Source of the DNA: Chalciporus piperatus
Lineage: Eukaryota > Basidiomycota > Agaricomycetes > Boletales > Boletaceae
NCBI GenBank assembly: GCA_038093975.1
Contig: JBBPTG010000006.1
Location: 124,001-188,000, forward strand
Length of the DNA stretch: 64,000 bases
Reading direction: 5' to 3'
Every line of letters starts with the position of its first letter. Positions within the stretch are counted from its first letter, which is position 1. Below, in pieces: positions 1 to 10,868 of this stretch. Made by a program: the position numbers and the translations under genes. The notes under the pieces are model-generated. The model saw nothing but the letters and a program-made list of their open reading frames with translations, searched no databases and had not been told where the DNA came from.

Positions 1-462
1 TGACTCCGGTTCCACAGTCGGTTGGGTCTCTTCCTCCGCGCTCGACGTGCCAATGAACATCCCAAAGCCAGGCGTTCGTGGCGTCGTCGTCATCGTCGTC
101 GTATCTGCATGTGTATCACCGTGATGACTCCCGCTCTCTCCATCTTCGTGATCTTCTGCTGTTACTGCAGCTGCATCAAGTGGATCGACCGCAGTGACAG
201 TCGGCGCCCCTGCCCCTGCAGTACTCTGCTGGTTGTAACTATGATTATCCGTGAGATGGGATTCGGTGGTTTGAGTCGTCGTACTGGGCTCGTCTTCGAA
301 CCCTGATTTGAAGTAGTCGATGTCAGAAGGTTCTGCGTGATGTTGTCCGAAGCTTGACCAAGGGTCTGGGGAGTTTGAGCGTGGTTTGGAGAATGGGTCT
401 TCGAACGGGTTCTCTTCGAGAATGCTTCGCGAGGGTGCCAGCAAATCGTCGAAGCCATCCAT
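1..462 (-). CDS. Probable Vps5-like sorting nexin, N-terminal part (runs off the left edge)
   Basis: An open frame of 154 codons starts at the ATG whose complement lies at 460-462 and continues without a stop to the window edge, so the C-terminus is missing. The visible protein begins MDGFDDLLAPSR and continues as an acidic, Ser/Pro/Thr-rich, disordered segment (ILEENPFEDPF, SPDPW, GFGMFIGTS). This resembles the unstructured N-terminus of fungal Vps5, the PX-BAR subunit of retromer that recycles cargo from endosomes to the Golgi. No PX or BAR domain lies inside the window, so the identity is an inference from the N-terminal pattern. It sits in tandem just downstream of Mvp1, another PX-BAR nexin. 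Any other protein with a low-complexity N-terminus remains possible. Confidence 0.5.
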   Translation of the reverse strand, partial: MDGFDDLLAPSRSILEENPFEDPFSKPRSNSPDPWSSFGQHHAEPSDIDYFKSGFEDEPSTTTQTTESHLTDNHSYNQQSTAGAGAPTVTAVDPLDAAAVTAEDHEDGESGSHHGDTHADTTTMTTTPRTPGFGMFIGTSSAEEETQPTVEPES

Positions 463-687
463 GGTGGTGGTATGAATGGGATGGTTACTTGGTCTCGGTG
501 TTGTCTATGACACAAGGTACCAGCAAGGTACTATAATAGTATGTCGACAAACTTCGTGACAGATGTAATGACAGAACGCGTCGTAACCCAGTATTCGAGA
601 ATCCCAAGGCAGACATTGAAATCAAAATCCATGTTAGTTTATAAATCAATAAAGTAGCATCATGAAAGCGAATTAGCATGTGGTCCT

Positions 688-3249
688 CTATTCGAATGGC
701 ATCTCCTCCACAGCATCCCCCAACGACACCCAATTAGCCAAAATACTATCTGCAAACGCTTGCTCTTCGCGTGCCAATGTCTGCACCAGCTTTGTGAGCA
801 AGCCGTTTTCCCTGTTATGCAGCACGACACGTAGTTCGTGCCACATGCTTTCATGGGAAAAAAATGGAGTCAACGACGGATCAAAAGCGTTTTGGGATGG
901 GCTCACCACGCTCTAATGAAAACTCGTCGGCTAAGAAGCGACGCAATGGTTGCCTGGTCTTTCTCAATGAGAACGACAACTCTATCGGCGTCATCTTGCG
1001 ATCCATCTTTTTGAGCCGCTCTGATTCCTTCGAGCTTCATCGAGTTCCCATCCACCCGTTTCTTGAGGCGGTCAACATTATCAACAGCAAGACGGTCGTG
1101 TCTGACAAATAGATCCCGCATCGCAATGTAAAGGTCTCGTTGGCTCTAAAGAGTGGCCTTTAGCAAGTAAACAACGAAGAATTGATTGAACAAGATACCT
1201 TTAGAGACTCCAACGTCGAGCGAAGCAACATGTGTGTCTGCAAGTAATTCAGCCACAACCCCACCCAGAAAACTGCTAGCCAGACGTACGCGTTGCTCCA
1301 ATAGATCAGCTTGCTGCTGTGTATGCTCGGCCACCAGCCCAACTCCCTGCCGCACACCATCGCACAGATCACATTCGTCGCCTCTCCAACACCTCTCGTT
1401 CACCTCAACCACAACTCTCAAAACATTCGTCAAGCGCGCCAGATCGGCCTGGTCATCAGATGCATCAAATTTCCAAGAACCACCAGTGCGTTCAGATAAC
1501 GGGGGAGTGGGCAGGATACCAGGAATGTTGAGAGACAAGGTAGGCAGGGAGGGGAACAGTGTGTAAGCCGGCGAGTGGGTAGGTCGATTTGGGGAGACCC
1601 ATACCGCAGCTGATTCACGTCTCTTAATGATCCGTTCGGCAAGTAAACAGATCTTCTGCCATTGCTCAATCAACGGGTTCAGCTTTCTACGAACGAGCCT
1701 GAATCCAAATGTCAGCCTCGCAAGAGCTCCTCGGAATCCACCACGTACGCTAATTTCTCTTCAAAATCACTCGGGATAGACATCTCTTCTATAGGGTCGA
1801 CTCTCTTACTAGCCGACTCCTCCTCGAGAGCCACCGGATTATGTTTGCGCCACATTTCAAAAGACGGCTCAGTCAAGAATGTACCGAGAAGGCCATCTTC
1901 TTTGACCACGGGATGATTTCTGCCATGGTTCATCGGCGCACTCAGTCACGAACTCAAAGTACTCACATTAGGGAATTGAGGAATCTGGCGAGGCCTTTCC
2001 TGGTAGCGGATAAGAACATAAGAGTATTCTTCCACTCGTTCGACGTACCTTCTCTGCTCTATGAATGCCGCGTCGGCTGCAAGGGATAACGAAAAGTCAG
2101 CATAGATACTAAAGGCAAGGCGAGACCATTAAATACGAACGTTGGACTCGCTTTGGTGGAAGTGGAGGAAGAAGACGGAAAGGGTATCGTCGAACCAAGC
2201 AATCCCATAAGAAAGCAAATTCAGAATAGCGCCGATGGACAGGAGGCCCACGCTGTGATAAATCGTGATGCAAACTCTACGTGAATCAACACGAAGAACT
2301 CGCCTCTGTCGTGATCTGATACACAGTGTGTCTGTTCAGAAGATACCCCTGTTGTCCTTGTATAGTCACTTCCACCGTCTCCTGCCTTTTCCACCAATCT
2401 CTGGGGAGGCCAGAACCAGATAACGTGGACGCTGCGCCGTTTATGGTTGTGGCACTTCGTGGCTGGGTCAAGTCAGAAGGCGCACCGGGAAGGCCGCTGT
2501 ATCGAGGTATACTCCAGGGATCTTCCGTCGCATATGTAGGCGCTGCAGATCGAATGGTGTTCTGTCTGTAGGGTGAATGTGACGAGGTGAATGTCAAACT
2601 ACTGGTCTGCAAGGCATCGAGGTTCAAAGTGGGGATGGGGAGGTTGTTCTCTGCACCAAGCGCAGCTACTTGTTCGATACTGAGATCTGTGATGCTGTTT
2701 GAGCGGTCCGAACGACCAGTCGTAGCAGATGTTAAACATACCTTTGCCCAACTGAGCGAGAGCAATCAATGCCAAGGCAACAAAGAACTCTAGTCTCGAG
2801 ACCCGGGGTTTGGAGCTGACCAGGTTTACGATCTGCGCAAAAGACGTCAGCAACCCACCAGAACAACGAAACTGGATCATTACCCTGTCAATGGTCGTCG
2901 CTGGAAGTAAAGAGGTGGCAAGGACCCGCGAAAGTGCGTTGACTGACACCTCTCCCGAATTTGCAATGTCAACGGCCGCGAAGGCCCTGTTGTATATCTC
3001 GGGGACTGCTGCATCCGCTACAGCCACCTATATCAGTACGAGTCGTGCGTGATGAACAGTTCTTTTACCTATGACTGAGCTGAACCCCGTAGTTGTGGTA
3101 TTAATGGGCGGTGGGGATGGCGAAGGCGCGGCACTCCATGGGTCATCGTAAATTGAGACGGCAAGTGGGTTGTTGTCGACGAAACTGCTCCCTAGACCGT
3201 TGATAGGTGCCGTTCCATATCGTTGAGCAGGCCGTGGTGCATTGAACAT
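688..3249 (-). CDS. MVP1: Sorting nexin Mvp1 (SNX8 type, EH-like, PX and BAR)
   Basis: This is a multi-exon gene from the ATG at 3249 to the TAG at 688. The protein starts MFNAPRPAQRYG and carries the DPWSAAPSPSPPP motif typical of fungal Mvp1. Next comes an EH-like helical segment (VPEIYNRAFAAVDIANSGEV, about 3000-2850). A PX domain follows (QETVEVTIQGQQGYLLNRHT, then VHRRYSEFAFLWDCLVRRYP, about 2390-2150), which binds phosphatidylinositol 3-phosphate. The rest, about 1900-690, is a helical BAR-type region (LFVRHDRLAVDNVDRLKKRV and ending LGDAVEEMPFE). Mvp1 coats endosomal tubules and helps retrieve cargo to the Golgi. One oddity is the PX intron at 2277-2303, which looks only 27 nt long with a GC donor unless an upstream donor is used. 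A Vps5-like gene follows in the same orientation. Confidence 0.85.
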
Positions 3250-3480
3250 GCTAAAGGTGAATATTCGTTGGTCGGCCTATTATCGTCAAGCTCGTTAGTA
3301 GTCGTACAGACGACCTGCCAAACACAGCGTCACCGATGGGATATTGTACCGCAAACAAAGTCGTTCACACCACGCTCATACTCTCAAACGCTCGGGATCA
3401 GGAATTATTCCATAGTTTAGCAAGCCAATATCTACTAGGTACAACGTTGCTATCGATCCAATCTAACAAAATAGTCCCCC

Positions 3481-6336
3481 TCAAAGTGCATCCGCGGCTT
3501 TGGCAGCGAAATGAAGGGTCCACGAGGACAATAGCCGCTTCGCGTTCACACTCTCCCCATCGAGACTGTTAGTGTCAATCAGCAACCAGACTCGAAGAGA
3601 AAAATCGAGCAACGTACCCTGGTGTCCCATACGTGAGAGGAGCAATGAAGATAAACATCACAAACATTGCAAGAGCAAAGATTCCAACGAGTGCTGGACC
3701 CTTGACTCCAAGGTCTGCGTATTCCGTGGGCCGCATTCGGGTCATCCGTCCAGCAACGGAAATGGGATAGTTGATGCTTTCCGACATGATAAAGTTGAAC
3801 ACTGATCCAGCCAACAATGCGGAGGCGAGGTGCGAAGGGAGATAGTGATGGAGGAAGAGCTGACGGCCCATCAAGAAGAACGGCAGATAGTGTACTGCCC
3901 AGACGAGCATGAAAAACCCTGAAGAATTCCAGAGGCGATTGCGGATAGCTAACACAAGACGTTAGAAAAGGTCAGTTTAGGGGACAACCAAAACTCACGA
4001 TCAGGGATGGCGTCATGACCGCGTCTTCTCGCCAAGAGGTCCGCAGTAATAATGCCCACGTAGATTCCAATGGCACCAACACATGTCCACCATCCAACAA
4101 GGTTGCCGATGAGATAAATCTGTTTCTGTGTGTCGTTCTCGGTCCAGAAGCTGATACCACTAAGGAGGAAAGGCCAGTTGATTGGTCCGCTAGCATAAGG
4201 GTGTGACGCAGTAAGGCCAGCGTTGTGTTGGAGCATCAACATCTGAAGCTCAGCAAATTTCGTGAAGAAGCTCAATCTCTTCGGCTCGCGCGAGACATTG
4301 CCATCGTTGGCGAACTCGGGACCGACTGTGACTAAGTCAGTTATCAGTTACATCTGGGAGGTGACAGACTTACTGTCGCTCAGAACTACCTCATCAACAT
4401 ACCAAGCAGCACTTTTCTCAGATGGGTTCTTGTTACCGTTAATTTCTTGTTGTTTAAATGCCCATTCCGGCAGTTGCTTTGAGTGAGTCCACATCGATAC
4501 TCTGGTTGGTACATGGACAAGTCGGAAGTGGCTCGACTTGCTCTTCCATGCATCCCCTGGGTTACCGTCAACGAGATGGAGGTAGAACAGTGTATCATTG
4601 TGACGGGAGTGATCATCCCTTGACCAGGTAGTGAATTCCTGGTTGGTGGGCATCAGAGGGGACGCAACATCGTGGGTCAAAAGGAGGGTCTGGGTGTTGA
4701 CATGGAGCAGCTGAATGACATCCTCATGGCGGACAACACGGCCACGACCAGCCTCAGGGAGAGCCTTCGTTGGGATGATTTGCCAGTGGTTGTTTGTATC
4801 ATCATGGCCATAGCCAGTCACTTGCTGACCTAACCAAAAATCAAACGGGGTGCGAGGTCAGTAACGATAATACGTACCTTGGGTGCTGACTCGCCCATCG
4901 TCATACTGGAGAGGGTATCTTTCAGGGTGCGAGTGCAAAAAGACCTTGGTATCCTTGTGCTTCATGTTGACCACGTCAAAGTAGCGAAGCTCTGCAATCC
5001 CAAGTTAAAGGGAAAGAAGAAATCAAAAAGGGCAATACACTAACCCTGGCTGTTAACCAACAATTCGTTACCGATGAGCGTTTCCTGGAAAGCGGGGCTC
5101 ATGAAGGAATCGCCAGGACCTGAATGGGTCAAGACCGCGAAGTGGACGTAAAAGAATGACAAGTATATAATGAATGGGACGACGATCAAACCGACCGCCC
5201 GAGCCGCGAAGTGCTTCCAGAAATGTTCCTAGGAAATATGGTTACAGAATGGGTCACTCTAGTCAACGGGAGGACTCACCATGGAGTAGCCTTTCTTGTG
5301 ATCAAGGATATCCCACAAATCGATCAAGACAGCAATTCCGATAGTGATGACGGTGAGAATACCATTGACCTTAGAGCCCCATGTGCAAGCCATGAAGAAC
5401 CCAGTGGCAATGAGCCAGCTCCACCATTCAATCGAAAATTCCCTGTGATGGAATCAGTATGGTCGTTCACCCGTGACGCGACGCGGGACACGAACCAATA
5501 GCGCAGTTTGCGGAACCGTATGTACGAGTAGATCGTGAGGGACATGAAGAAGATAAGGGTGGCATCAAGAAGGACGAGTCGTGACTGCGCAACGTGTGCA
5601 TTGTCTATGCGAGGGCTGGTTAGCGTTAATGCAACAAGCGTCCAGGATGCAAAACATGAGCGCACCGAACAAGATAAGGGATGCAGAGAATGCCGCAACG
5701 ATCGTTGAATACCCAGTTTCTTTCATGATAGCGTAGACCACAGGGATCGTTAGACTACCGAGGATAGCAGGGAGCGCCCGCATGCCGACATAAGGAACAT
5801 GGTTTTCAGTGTAGCTGTCCCCGATGTTTTCGAATGTAAAGTGGCCATCAAAGCCGACGAACCAGCCCGCAAGCCCAAACAAGAGCTTTGCGAATGGTGG
5901 GTGGACGTCGAAATAGTATTCTCGGCGGAGATAGTACGAGGCAAACTTGCCAAAGTGGACTTCATCAAAGCTAGCGGATGGATGAGGCTGAGATAACGGA
6001 GAACACGTCAAGGGAGAGATAAGCGCACACTACTTGCTCTGGTAGGTTGATTTTGTAGAAACGTAGCATGAAGGCGACAGCGGTGAGGACACCCACGACT
6101 GCAGCACTTGCATATGGGGTGTCCAAAGCTTGCTCGAACGCGCTTCGAGAGTGCTGCGAGAAAAGAAGTTGGTTGGCTAGCGCGTCAAGAAACCGCACAG
6201 TACGCACTGGGTTGCGGAAGACCGCTTCAACATGGTCCTCGTCGTCTTGCTCATAGCTTTCGGATCGCTGGGGTGCATTTATCTTTCGTTGACGCAGCCT
6301 ACCGGGGCTCGCCACGGCGCCCGTTGAGGATGACAT
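3481..6336 (-). CDS. PMT4: Dolichyl-phosphate-mannose--protein O-mannosyltransferase, Pmt4 type
   Basis: The gene encodes an ER multispanning enzyme that transfers mannose from dolichyl-phosphate mannose to Ser/Thr of secretory and membrane proteins. The start ATG is at 6336 (MSSSTGAVASPGRLRQRK). Transmembrane exons follow. The first luminal loop holds the acidic D-E pair (SFDEVHFGKFASYYLRREYY, near 5960) and FDVHPPFAKLLFGLAGW. MIR repeats lie at about 5100-4370, and the C-terminal membrane block at about 4270-3600 includes SSGFFMLVWAVHYLPFFLMG. The VHFGKF and VPYVGMRALPAILGSL motifs fit the Pmt4 branch rather than Pmt1 or Pmt2. The last intron splices into an exon ending LLSSWTLHFAAKAADAL with TGA at 3481-3483, so the apparent stop at 3575 lies in that intron. 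The coding length, roughly 800 residues after splicing, suits the family. Confidence 0.9.
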
Positions 6337-6582
6337 GAAGATACGTGTAAGATACTAAGAAGAAGTAAAGAGGCTTGTGTGGTTGTGCCAACACAACATA
6401 GAGATCACGTGCCACAAGGTAAATTACCAGAAGAAAAACCAACACAAACATTGATTCATTGTTCCACACAGTCACTGATTATTTTGGCTTTGAACATTAC
6501 CGAGAAAGAGCATTGGTATTTCCATTGTAACAACATCACGATGTAGGACAGCATGTCATGAAGTGCTTTGCTAGCGACCTGA

Positions 6583-8213
6583 TTAATCCTGAATTTGTAC
6601 CTTGATCGCACCCTGCGCAGGGTCTGCAGCGACGTGGAAAGCTGCCACCGCGTCTTCGAGCTTGAACCGATGGGTAACAAGAGGTTTGAGGTTAATAAGA
6701 CCACCAGCCACGAGACGAATGGCTTTGGGGTACTGGCAGAAACGATGTAAGACGAGAAGTGACTTGGAAGTCGTGCCCCTACCTGGTTTGCGTAACGGTA
6801 TTGCAAGCTGACATCGATCTCATTCGCACTAAGATGCATGAATGGGAACTGTGGACCTTAGCAGGGAAGTTGATGGCAAGTGACCAGGTTAACTTACGAC
6901 TTGTTCATTCTTGCCGACTCCAATAATGAAAACCTTGCCACCAAAACGTGTAGACTATAACATTTCCCATCAGCTCTTGATCTCAATAGTTTGGTTTCTG
7001 CTCACGTAGATGGAAGTGTGTATACTGCTCTCCACTCCCGTACATTCGAGGGCAACCTTGACTGGTCCTTCAGCTGCAGCCTTGATCTTCTCAGCCGATT
7101 CTTTGCTGGTCCATCCACGCTCGATGAGCACCGTGCGGACACCAGGAACGAGCTTCTTGGCGAAATCAAGACGGCTCTGGAAGAGATCGGTGATAACGAT
7201 GGGCTCTGCACCAGCCGCTCTGGCAGAGAGCAGGGTAATCAAACCAATCGGTCCAGCACCACTAAAAGGCCATGAGATGGATCAGAGTGCTATCAGGAGA
7301 ACAACGTACCAAATCAGTGTGGGGTCGCCGAGTGTGAGGCCACTGCGCTCAATCCCAGCAAGTGCAACGGCCAAGGGTTCACATAGAGAACCCTCCTCGA
7401 ATGAGACTGAATCGGGCAACCGATGAAGCCATTCAGCAGGGTGGAGGTGCCACCTTGTTAGAGTTCCTAGCATGAGTGATGGTCAACGATTTGGCTCCTA
7501 GTCGAGACACCAACGTACCATGGAATGGGGGAGTCGAGAAGAAGACAACGTCAGGGCCTACAGACGTCCTGCGTCAGTCCTCGGAACAGATTGAGGTATC
7601 ACTGGATGTCATACAAGCATTATACCTTCCGATTCGGCAGTATTCGCATGATGGCTTGGAGCAAGGAACCCCTGCCTCGATTGCGACGCGGTCGCCTAAG
7701 CATGGGTCAGTGAGACACCTTTCACATCTCGCACGCATCGCGCTCGCCTGCTTTCCACTGTGTAACACCTTCTCCCACTTCAACAACTTCTCCAGCAGAT
7801 TCGTGGCCCGAACCACACTTACAGGAACAAGTTAGTCAAAGATTTGCCCAGAGGGAAGGAGATGATGAACGCACTTCGTCAGTTACGATCATCGAGTCGC
7901 CGATGCGACCATGTTTCCAGAAATGCACGTCACTCCTGAAGAAAATACGTGACACAGTGGTCAAACAAGGCGCCGGCAAGCATCGCGATCACGCATACCC
8001 GCAAATCCCAGTGGAACGTACATGAACTAAGACCTGGCCTGGACCAGGCTTCTGACGAGGCTTGGCGACGAGATGGATTTCATGTCCAGGATTGTAGAAC
8101 GCTGCGATGTTTTCATTGGGAGATGGTACCTCGTTCGGCCCGAGGATACGGAAAGATGGATCATCGAGGACCTTGCGAGGGCCGTAGGTATCTGCGTAAC
8201 CACCGTCAGGCAT
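6583..8213 (-). CDS. L-arabinitol 4-dehydrogenase / sorbitol dehydrogenase-like zinc alcohol dehydrogenase
   Basis: The protein begins [20 protein letters not shown] at 8213 and ends GAIKVQIQD with TAA at 6583-6585. It is a medium-chain dehydrogenase. The N-terminal catalytic domain has the zinc cysteine in STGICG (near 7995) and a structural-zinc cysteine cluster ([19 protein letters not shown], about 7650). Then come [20 protein letters not shown] and a Rossmann segment ([20 protein letters not shown]) where NAD(P) binds. The C-terminal segment [19 protein letters not shown] is characteristic of fungal L-arabinitol 4-dehydrogenases, which oxidise L-arabinitol to L-xylulose in pentose catabolism. 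A xylitol or sorbitol dehydrogenase cannot be excluded from sequence alone. At least seven short introns interrupt the frame. It lies in tandem upstream of Pmt4, with no evident functional link. Confidence 0.85.
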
Positions 8214-9028
8214 CGTAGGAAGGGTTTTCTCTGGGACTGGGAAGTTGAGGATATCGATGAATCGATCTGGGACTTATATGATTATATCCGCACGCCTTGA
8301 TGACAACGACATGAAAAGACCCATGTCAGCGGACAACGGAGCTTGACATCCCACCTCGGACCGGCATGGTATGGTAGCCCCTGAGTTTGTGACAGAAGGA
8401 GATCCGAAGTCACTAGTCATCTCCAGCCTTCAGTTTCAACAATCCATCCACGACGCACTTGGCCAAACAGAGAGGAAGACAGTCGTTCCCCTCCCACGAA
8501 GGTAAACTGGTTGAGCACGCTCACGTATCTGGTCTCAAATGGAGAGCTACACGAGGTAGTCGAAAGCGTTTCGGGGATCCAACGGAGGCTGCCCGATTGC
8601 TCCGCGTGTGGGAAGAGTCCTGAGTGATTCTTGAATCCAGAGAAATCTTGCCGGAACTCCAGTCATATTGCCGCAGTGGTAAACAGATGATGGGGTAGGT
8701 GCTTGGCCAGTCAAAAGATCGACATTAAGGAAGAAATGTCGATGTCGGTTTGCCATCTCACCAGTTTTCTAAGCAAAACACCAGAAGAAAACTATCCGAT
8801 CGAAGAAATGAAGAGGGCAAAGTCAATGGATGACACCGCATGAGTGTTTTGAAGAGGGTTTAAATTCTAGACTAATCGTGATGTGGGGTCTGAAGCGGCC
8901 GGAGCAAATTCAGATGCTCGTATGGTGCTGCATACCTGCTAATAAAGTAATAGTTTCATTCGGTGTTGTGCACTTTGGTGAATCTAGTCGTGCGCGTTCC
9001 AATAACGTGTTATTGACCCCTCACTATA
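8214..9028. other. Intergenic region between the polyol dehydrogenase and coatomer epsilon
   Basis: This stretch should hold the promoter of the dehydrogenase and the 3' end of the coatomer gene. A minus-strand open frame of 69 codons (8547-8756) looks mildly protein-like but has no recognisable motif or neighbouring exons. No RNA gene or repeat was seen. Confidence 0.5.
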
Positions 9029-10135
9029 TCATGAAGCAGCGACCGCAGCACGCGGAGGTACCTCAAATTTGGCGGCGCAGGAATCAAAGAGGTTCGCTTT
9101 GCTGTTGAGATCGGTGACCATAGGGTGAGAAGGGTATCGACTTGACAGCCGACTGCAAAAAAAAAAAAATCTTTAGGACACTTCCAACAGAGGTGCCTAC
9201 GATCAGCTTACCTCCAGAGCTCCTCTGCCTCACCACGCTTCCCTGCACCGATACCGGCTGCGACGACCATTGCAGCAAGGACCTCATCCATTCCTCGATC
9301 TGTTTGAGCGCGAGATAGGACACCTTCAGCTTCTTCTAAATCACTGCGTGCAGCCGACAATTCGCCACGCAGGATGCGAACTACGCCCCTCCCGACAAGG
9401 AGAGCTGCTGAAGAAACGGAGGGGTTGGCTAGTTGCTCGGTATAAAAGGAAGTTGCTGCGGCATAGGGCTCGCCTAATCCGATCAGTTGTGATGTGATGC
9501 TAACACGGGACGAGGCTTACCACTTGTTCCCTGAGCACCCGTGGTCAAAGAAATAGTGGTCTCTGATACCTGCAATACGAGGGAATCTGGGTTAGCTTGC
9601 AGGGCAGTGGACAATATCTTTCTTGCGGTGTTGGTTCGGGAGAGTGATAGGTATATCTGTATGAGTACAGCAGACCTGCTAGTTATGAGCCACTGCAAAA
9701 TACGAGACGAGTTATAAAAATTGCCTACGGTTCGTTGCCAGCTTTGGCTGAATCATGAAGTGTTTCAAGAGCCTCTTCGATCTCGGCGGCAAAGACAAAT
9801 GCGGTAGCTGCCAATACGGTGACCATTTCCTTTTCCCATTCGCTGATGTCTTCCCCTTCAGACTCGATCTCGACACACAGATCGCGGAGTGTCTCCAGGC
9901 CATCTTCCCCCTGGGCTAGTGCCGCAACGGCGCGGAGTGCGACATTCTCCGAGTCGTCTGGAATCAAAGCAAGTGCAGAAGCCGAATCCCCCAATGCAAG
10001 ATGAGCGCGAGCCTTGTAGAGGATTGTGGGGATGTAATCAGGTGAGACGGGATCGGGTAAGGGTGATGCGATGAGAGCAGGATAGGCACCGAGAGTGAAT
10101 TGCTGCTTGATGTGGTAAAGCTCTGAGGAATCCAT
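9029..10135 (-). CDS. SEC28: Coatomer (COPI) subunit epsilon
   Basis: The first exon (10135 down to about 9725) reads MDSSELYHIKQQFTLGAYPA and continues with PDYIPTILYKARAHLALGD and a helical TPR-like repeat pattern. This is diagnostic of epsilon-COP, the small solenoid subunit that packs against alpha-COP in the COPI vesicle coat for Golgi-to-ER retrograde transport. Later exons give LIQIYLSLSRTNTARKILST and LNSKANLFDSCAAKFEVPPR, ending AAVAAS with TGA at 9029-9031. The last intron has a poly-T tract before its acceptor and splices into SRLSSRYPSHPMVTDLNSK; reading through it would shift the frame. The product, about 295 residues, matches the family length. The gene is transcribed divergently from the Ppo dioxygenase gene. 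Confidence 0.9.
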
Positions 10136-10868
10136 TCTGACCGAACAATACCTAGAGAGTTAGCAAGCAGATGAGCGTCACAGCGACAACGACAACGACA
10201 CGCTCGCAAGTCAAAACACGTGACTGACGTGCCACTCGGTTAAGACTCCGATTCAACGTTCAAACCCCGTGACTTTGGCATGAGCTGATCACGTAACACG
10301 CAACGCGACCTCTCTCACGACAGGGAAAACATGCCGAAAATAATGTCAATTAATTGTGCCCGCTCAGGTCCACTCGCGAGCTCGTTCTGTCCCGCCAAAC
10401 GAAATGCACTGGCAGACGTCAACCAGACGTTGTGGAGATGTTTCTGCACCGATAGCTTGAAGCTCAGCTGTCACCACAACGGTACCGAGACTATGCTGAG
10501 AACTGCTGAGAGCCGAGAGAATTGCGACAACTTCCGGGCTGACATAACAGTGACATAACCTTTCCATGTCGCTGTCGCTGTCATCCATCTCGGAGGACAG
10601 CGAGCACGCTGGAGCATGGCGACTTGTCCATACTGAATCGGGCGGATCAGCTTACCATGCAGAAGCCTCGTGCAACAACGAGCGGAACTGAACTCGCGCG
10701 CTATTACGCGATCCATCAAACAAAACGGGGTATTGATCCATCCGAATGCAGGACGACAGACTTCGCGCCCAAGATGTTGAACCGAGTAACGCCCAACCTC
10801 GGAAGCAGCCATATCCCGTGAGATATAAGTAGTTGAAGAGCCTCTCCCTCCCTTTCACCCCACCCACA
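10136..10868. promoter_or_regulatory. Divergent promoter region, coatomer epsilon (minus) and Ppo dioxygenase (plus)
   Basis: This 733-nt stretch separates two divergent start codons. It contains overlapping open frames of up to 113 codons on the minus strand (10471-10812) that lack codon or motif support. A TATA-like element lies near the Ppo end. No transcription-factor site could be assigned with confidence. Confidence 0.45.
10824..10829 (+). promoter_or_regulatory. TATA-like element of the Ppo gene
   Basis: A TATAAG hexamer lies 45 nt upstream of the ATG at 10869. If used, it would give a very short 5' leader. Confidence 0.4.

Noticed and set aside
3575..3600. Stop codon at 3575 as the end of Pmt4
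   Set aside because: It lies inside a canonical intron; splicing gives the family-like C-terminus LLSSWTLHFAA and ends at 3481.
8547..8756. 69-codon minus-strand frame between the dehydrogenase and coatomer genes
   Set aside because: No motif, no splice-supported neighbouring exons and no homology recognised; likely chance.
10331..10812. Frames in the coatomer/Ppo divergent promoter
   Set aside because: They overlap each other on both strands and cover the TATA-like region of the Ppo promoter; no motif supports them.
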